Positions 58,985 through 64,000 of a stretch of DNA of 64,000 nt are shown piece by piece. The stretch covers positions 11,297,585 to 11,361,584 of the forward strand of contig NC_081217.1 of NCBI RefSeq assembly GCF_902713425.1. The letters are read 5' to 3'. How positions within the stretch are numbered: the stretch's first letter is position 1; every line of letters begins with the position of its first letter. The stretch is from Acipenser ruthenus. Taxonomy: Eukaryota; Chordata; Actinopteri; Acipenseriformes; Acipenseridae. The notes under the pieces are model-generated. The model was not told the origin of the DNA and made no database searches. It saw nothing but the letters and a program-made list of their open reading frames with translations. Position numbers and translations under genes: made by a program.

Positions 58985-59545
58985 AGTTATCTGATTCCCA
59001 GGGCTGCAGAGCAGAACCTCTCCCAGAACCTGCTGGGGAGTGGTGCTCTTCAAGAGGCCTGGACGAGGACTCGGACTCCCCTCCACTGTTTCCTCCTTCA
59101 GGTCACAGTTCTGGTACTGGGATATGGTTGAGGAGGGCTCTTGTTCTACACATTGTTGTTCTGCAGCAGGCTTTGTTATTGTGTGCCCTGATGTGGGAAG
59201 GTAATCCTGTAGTAAAGGGGAGATTGTTGATGTATTGCTAATTACACAGCCTAGGTTGAGTTTTAAATGCAGGTTCGTGTCCGGTCTTCACTGTGGATTT
59301 TATTGGCTCTGGTGCGCCTGTGGGTTAGGGAGGCAAAACCGACAGGGACTTTTGCATCCCATAGCTTGCTGACGTCCACTGTCAAGCTCCCTGGTGTAAA
59401 GAGACAATTGGCTTGGTCATGGGATCGGAGGACCTTCAGTTCTACTGAGCGGTGTGGGGATTGCTGCGGTGAAGAAACAGAATTGGACATTCTAAATTGG
59501 GAAGAAAACCAGCGGTAAAATAATTGGGCTTTCTAAATTAAAAAT
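58985..59545. other. Ambiguous stretch between the duplicated blocks
   Basis: An acceptor-like tctttattgcag at 58970-58981 precedes an open frame containing DEDSDSPPLFPPSGHSSG (about 59050-59110), so an exon is possible. The part 59440-59545 (gaagaaacagaattggacat, ttctaaattgggaagaaaac) reads like a common fish interspersed repeat. No gene can be assigned. Confidence 0.25.
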
Positions 59546-59735
59546 GACAAAAAAAAGCCTCCATTTCACAAGGTCCTAGTGTTATATATAGAACTATGCT
59601 TCAGACTTGACTTTGCGTTGACTCTCTCTTCAGGACTGTAGTGCCTCTGTCAGGAGGTTGTGTTTTCTTCCCCTCTTTAGAAAGCTGAAGCAGCAGGAAG
59701 ATTTTGTTTTGCTGTCAAGTCTGATGGAATCCACC

Positions 59736-60670
59736 GCTGGCTTTACCTTGGGATCAGATCTGCTTTCTCCACCAGGCTGTGTGAGTCCAGAACTGGTGTA
59801 TGTTTGTCCAGAATCAGACGCACATCCAGCAACAGCTCTCAGACTGTGAAGGAAACGATTTTACTCTGTGAGGAACATTATTTCATGTACCAGATTTACT
59901 CAAATTTAAGACACACCTTTTTGACCAAAGTTCAAATTTGTGGGGGGAGTGTCCTGGATTCGAGCGTGACTTGGATTCAGGGTTTTTCAGTTAGGGGAGC
60001 AATTTATATTTGCGTATGTCAGTTATTCTGGCAAGCTTGAACAAGAGCTACTGCACACAGTAATGCCCACCACTACAGCAATTACTCTTGATACAGTACC
60101 GGTATATTCAAATGGCTACGCGGCAAACTTTAGACAAATTTGATGATGCAGCTTTTATAAGAAAAGTCCTCTTGTTTGCTGAAGAAAAGGGACTGTGCAG
60201 CAGAACATAAATTTGGGGCATCTGAGATGTGTGTCAGAAGATGGAGATGGAATCATAAATGCTACTTTTGCTTGTGAACGTGACAGAATGTCACGATGGC
60301 CAAATTAAATAAAGGAGGACAATATAAACTAACTGAAATAAAGTTAAAGGTAATCTACCCTTTTCCAGCTATCGTACACTGCAAGGACTGCCGTTCAATA
60401 CTGGAAGTACCGTACTGTACAGTACATGTTTACTTTCCCAGTTCAATTGTAATAGAGGTGATTATTTTATTTTTATTTTTTTGCTCTTCAAATTTGGAGG
60501 TGTGACTTGAATGCAGGGGTGACTTAAATTTGAGTAAATACAGTAATTTTACATTAGAGAGTGAAACTTTCAGCTTGTGAATGAAGCAGTCCAAGCCCTG
60601 CAACACTGTGTTTCTCACTGCAGTGGTGACTGCCTAGTTAGCTGTATCACAAGAAACAGTATTTACCATG
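59736..60670. repeat. Tandem duplication, copy 2, interrupted
   Basis: The first 150 bp are nearly identical to 58551-58700. The copy is then split by the 657 bp element at 59887-60543 and resumes at about 60545. The insert is absent from copy 1. Confidence 0.8.
59887..60543. mobile_element. Short inverted-repeat DNA transposon remnant
   Basis: The left end taccagatttactcaaattt matches the reverse complement of the right end (tactgtatttactcaaattt). A plus-strand stretch at 60115-60260 reads TRQTLDKFDDAAFIRKVLLF, then AEEKG, and in part EMCVRRWRWNHK. This resembles the DNA-binding start of pogo/Tigger-type transposases. It is internally deleted and non-autonomous. Its ends fall at TA, consistent with a TA target. 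Confidence 0.65.
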
Positions 60671-60819
60671 TCGAGGGCTCAGAACCAGAGGGGCCAAAAT
60701 GTCATATTATATATCAAATTAAAGCTCTTGATGAGATCTATCTAGTACCAAAAGGACCTCACTGAAATCACAAACTGCACTGAATAAATTGAGAAAGTAA
60801 TAAAGACACAACTGCAAAA

Positions 60820-61712
60820 TCTGCTGTTGCTGCTGCAGTAGGGGCTGTGGTTGCTGCTGTAGTTGGGGCCACAGTTTTTGCTGTAGTTGGGGCCAGAGTT
60901 GTTGCTGTAGTTGGGGCCACAGCTTTTGCTGTAGTAGGGGCTGCAGTTGCTGCTGTAGTTGGGGCCACAGTTTTTGCTGTAGTTGGGGCCGCAGTTGCTG
61001 CTGCAGTAGGGGCTGTGGTTGCTGCTGTAGTTGGGGCCACAGTTTTTGCTGTAGTTGGGGCCAGAGTTGTTGCTGTAGTTGGGGCCACAGCTTTTGCTGT
61101 AGTAGGGTCTGCAGTTGCTGCTGCAGTAGGTGTTGCAAGTAATGCTGTAGTTGGGGCCACAGTTTTTGCTGTAGTTGTGGCCAGAGTTGCTGTTTTAGTT
61201 GGGGCTGCAGTTGCTGCTGTATTTGAGGCTGTAGTTGCTACTGCAGTAGGGGTTGTAGTTGCTGCTGTAGTTGGGGCCACAGTTTTTGCTGTAGTAGGGT
61301 CTGCAGTTGCTGCTGCAGTAGGGGCTGCAGTTAATGCTGTAGTTGGGGCCACAGTTTTTGCTGTAGGTGGGGCCGCAGGGGCTGCAGTTGCTGCTGTAGT
61401 TGTGGCCACAGTTTTTGCTGTAGTTGGGGCCACAGTTTTTGCTGTAGTTGGGGCCGCAGTTGCTGCTGCAGTTGGAGTCGTAGTTGGGGCCGTGGTTGCT
61501 GCTGTAGTTTGGGGCTGCAGTTGCTGCTGTAGTATGTTCTGCAATTGCTGCTGTGATAGGGTCCACAGTTGCTGCTGTATTAGGGGCCACAGTTGCTGCT
61601 GTAGTACGGGCTGCAGTTTCTGCTGTAGTTTGGGGCTGCATTTGCTGTTGTAGTTGGGGCCACAGTTACTGCTGTTGGTTGGGTCCACAGTTGCTGCTGT
61701 AATTGGGGCTAC
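60820..61712. repeat. 24 bp minisatellite, about 37 copies
   Basis: The unit is of the type gctgtagttggggccacagt plus four bases (often tttt). Because 24 is a multiple of three and the unit lacks stops, long frames are open on both strands: 268 codons on plus (AVVGATVF-type repeats) and 306 on minus (APTTAKTV-type and polyGln-type repeats). No signal peptide, splice context or unique domain supports a protein, so a non-coding minisatellite is the safer reading. Confidence 0.9.
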
Positions 61713-61957
61713 ACCTTGTCCGTAAACTGCAGACCAACTGTATACTGTCGAAATAAATACATAATAATAATAATAAAAAAACTAGGTAAGCACTTCTGTC
61801 CTTTTTGAAAGCTATATAAGTGTAACAACAACCATCTGATGAACTACTTTATCAATTAACTAAAGTATATACAGTATTACCCTGACAATTTTTTTATGTT
61901 CTACAAATGTTGCTGTGGTCGCTTCGACTTTCAGCACTACCACTAAAGATATGCTTA

Positions 61958-63591
61958 TACAGTGCCTTGCGAAAGTATTCGGCCCCCTTGAACTTTGCGA
62001 CCTTTTGCCACATTTCAGGCTTCAAACATAAAGATATGAAACTGTAATTTTTTGTGAAGAATCAACAACAAGTGGGACACAATCATGAAGTGGAACGAAA
62101 TTTATTGGATATTTCAAACTTTTTTAACAAATAAAAAACTGAAAAATTGGGCGTGCAAAATTATTCAGCCCCTTTACTTTCAGTGCAGCAAACTCTCTCC
62201 AGAAGTTCAGTGAGGATCTCTGAATGATCCAATGTTGACCTAAATGACTAATGATGATAAATAGAATCCACCTGTGTGTAATCAAGTCTCCGTATAAATG
62301 CACCTGCACTGTGATAGTCTCAGAGGTCTGTTTAAAGCGCAGAGAGCATCATGAAGAACAAGGAACACACCAGGCAGGTCCGAGATACTGTTGTGGAGAA
62401 GTTTAAAGCCGGATTTGGATACAAAAAGATTTCCCAAGCTTTAAACATCCCAAGGAGCACTGTGCAAGCGATAATATTGAAATGGAAGGAGTATCAGACC
62501 ACTGCAAATCTGCCAAGACCTGGCCGTCCCTCTAAACGTTCAGCTCATACAAGGAGAAGACTGATCAGAGATGCAGCCAAGAGGCCCATGATCACTCTGG
62601 ATGAACTGCAGAGATCTACAGCTGAGGTGGGAGACTCTGTCCATAGGACAACAATCAGTCGTATACTGCACAAATCTGGCCTTTATGGAAGAGTGGCAAG
62701 AAGAAAGCCATTTCTTAAAGATATCCATAAAAAGTGTTGTTTACAGTTTGCCACAAGCCACCTGGGAGACACACCAAACATGTGGAAGAAGGTGCTCTGG
62801 TCAGATGAAACCAAAATCGAACTTTTTGGCAACAATGCAAAACGTTATGTTTGGCGTAAAAGCAACACAGCTCATCACCCTGAACACACCATCCCCACTG
62901 TCAAACATGGTGGTGGCAGCATCATGGTTTGGGCCTGCTTTTCTTCAGCAGGGACAGGGAAGATGGTTAAAATTGATGGGAAGATGGATGGAGCCAAATA
63001 CAGGACCATTCTGGAAGAAAACCTGATGGAGTCTGCAAAAGACCTGAGACTGGGACGGAGATTTGTCTTCCAACAAGACAATGATCCAAAACATAAAGCA
63101 AAATCTACAATGGAATGGTTCACAAATAAACATATCCAGGTGTTAGAATGGCCAAGTCAAAGTCCAGACCTGAATCCAATCGAGAATCTGTGGAAAGAAC
63201 TGAAAACTGCTGTTCATAAATACTCTCCATCCAACCTCACTGAACTCGAGCTGTTTTGCAAGGAGGAATGGGCAAAAATTTCAGTCTCTCGATGTGCAAA
63301 ACTGATAGAGACATACCCCAAGCGACTTACAGCTGTAATCGCAGCAAAAGATGGCGCTACAAAGTATTAACTTAAGGGGGCTGAATAATTTTGCACGCCC
63401 AATTTTTCAGTTTTTTATTTGTTAAAAAAGTTTGAAATATCCAATAAATTTCGTTCCACTTCATGATTGTGTCCCACTTGTTGTTGATTCTTCACAAAAA
63501 ATTACAGTTTCATATCTTTATGTTTGAAGCCTGAAATGTGGCAAAAGGTCGCAAAGTTCAAGGGGGCCGAATACTTTCGCAAGGCACTGTA
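61958..63591 (+). mobile_element. Complete Tc1 transposon, 1634 bp
   Basis: Inverted repeats of ~215 bp (61958-62172 and 63376-63591) begin TACAGTGCCTTGCGAAAGTA and look identical on reading. TA duplications flank the element at 61956-61957 and 63592-63593. Each arm carries two related direct repeats, for example 61969-61986 and 62155-62172, the IR/DR layout of Sleeping Beauty-type elements where transposase binds. With the intact gene inside, this is a full-length and apparently young copy. The family with these ends is widespread in fishes and lampreys. Confidence 0.97.
62351..63370 (+). CDS. Tc1 transposase, DD34E, intact
   Basis: A cut-and-paste transposase of 339 residues, full length for the family. 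Residues ~1-55 form the first paired-type helix-turn-helix (KISQALNIPRSTVQAIILKW). A GRPSK hook with a basic cluster follows (57-70), which also serves as a likely nuclear signal. A second helix-turn-helix covers ~75-115. The catalytic domain carries D152 (VLWSDETK), the glycine-rich KHGGGSIMVWACF at 185-197, D243 (QQDNDPKHKA) and E278 (SPDLNPIENLW), giving exact DD34E spacing. No stop or frameshift interrupts it. The ATG at 62351 lies inside the left arm-proximal region, matching Tc1 proteins. Whether it is expressed is not visible. Confidence 0.97.
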   Translation: MKNKEHTRQVRDTVVEKFKAGFGYKKISQALNIPRSTVQAIILKWKEYQTTANLPRPGRPSKRSAHTRRRLIRDAAKRPMITLDELQRSTAEVGDSVHRTTISRILHKSGLYGRVARRKPFLKDIHKKCCLQFATSHLGDTPNMWKKVLWSDETKIELFGNNAKRYVWRKSNTAHHPEHTIPTVKHGGGSIMVWACFSSAGTGKMVKIDGKMDGAKYRTILEENLMESAKDLRLGRRFVFQQDNDPKHKAKSTMEWFTNKHIQVLEWPSQSPDLNPIENLWKELKTAVHKYSPSNLTELELFCKEEWAKISVSRCAKLIETYPKRLTAVIAAKDGATKY

Positions 63592-63593
63592 TA

Positions 63594-64000
63594 TACTGGT
63601 GACAGCGGATATCCATTAAAACCATGTACACTGGTCAGAGAAGCACTCCCATAAAACAGGGATGTCACAGCTGCATCCCCGCAGAGACAGCTCAAGTTTG
63701 TAACAGCAGTTAGCTATGTCTGATTTAATATTTATTTGAGCAAATGTGTGTTTTATAACGTGTATGCAACTTAAATTTATCAATGTGTAGTGCAAATGCA
63801 ACTTACACATTACCCTCCAGGCGCAATCTTTCTGTCAATGCAGGGTTTTCAGCTTTTTTTATGGTTTCTTGGGTACTGTGGCAGTTTGCTATTGTGTGCA
63901 ACAAAGATGCACCTGTGTTTTTTTTTTTTTATATATATATACCTCTGTTCTCAAATCAGTAACAGGTGCATACATCTGGACATCTATATTTAGACAAATG
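63594..64000. other. Right-edge sequence, no gene
   Basis: Nothing recognisable is seen apart from a T-run and a short AT repeat near 63920-63941. Confidence 0.5.

Noticed and set aside
62601-63026. 141-codon frame inside the Tc1 transposase
   Set aside because: Alternate-frame shadow of the intact transposase gene.

Overview
The window reads as vertebrate, most likely ray-finned fish, nuclear DNA. The evidence is an L2/CR1-type LINE tail, Tc1/mariner and pogo-like DNA transposons, a Penelope-like endonuclease remnant, long microsatellites and a nine-exon zona pellucida ZP3-type gene. The ZP3 protein keeps a C-terminal transmembrane segment, which teleost egg-coat ZP3 proteins usually lack. 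That hints at a non-teleost fish such as a sturgeon, paddlefish, gar or bichir, but this is inference.

Bases 1-38011 are one head-to-tail array of a ~3,719 bp unit: ten complete copies and part of an eleventh, running off the left edge of the window and into a 200-N gap on the right. Each complete unit carries four tRNA genes: Arg-CCT and Ser-AGA on the plus strand, Ile-AAT and Leu-CAG on the minus strand. Each also carries a decayed Penelope-like GIY-YIG endonuclease fragment on the minus strand and a 1.6 kb spacer with no recognised gene. That makes 40 tRNA loci. Ser and Ile look canonical in most units. Arg has one extra base in every unit, and Leu has several unusual bases plus a unit-specific switch at position 37. 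Linked variants are shuffled between units, as expected from unequal exchange or gene conversion. Single-base losses in short homopolymers concentrate in the last units before the gap and may be consensus errors.

From 38212 to about 47000 the sequence is gene-poor and repeat-rich. It holds possible exons of an unidentified minus-strand host gene (weak), an interrupted L2/CR1-type LINE tail, an inverted pair of LINE pieces, a CT-dinucleotide run, an internally deleted mariner-like element, a TA run and a 57-58 bp minisatellite.

The one well-supported protein-coding host gene is zp3-like, 47144-51295, plus strand. It has a TATA box, a signal peptide, nine exons with consistent phases totalling 472 codons, a ZP domain, a transmembrane tail and a polyadenylation signal.

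The right third (51.3-64 kb) is layered repeats: a DNA-transposon tail, an old LTR-type element apparently inserted into another repeat, a 377 bp foldback element, a pogo-like remnant, a short tandem duplication with a nested inverted-repeat element, and a 24 bp minisatellite open in several frames. It ends with a complete, apparently intact Tc1 transposon (61958-63591) that has a 339-residue DD34E transposase and ~215 bp inverted repeats that look identical by eye.
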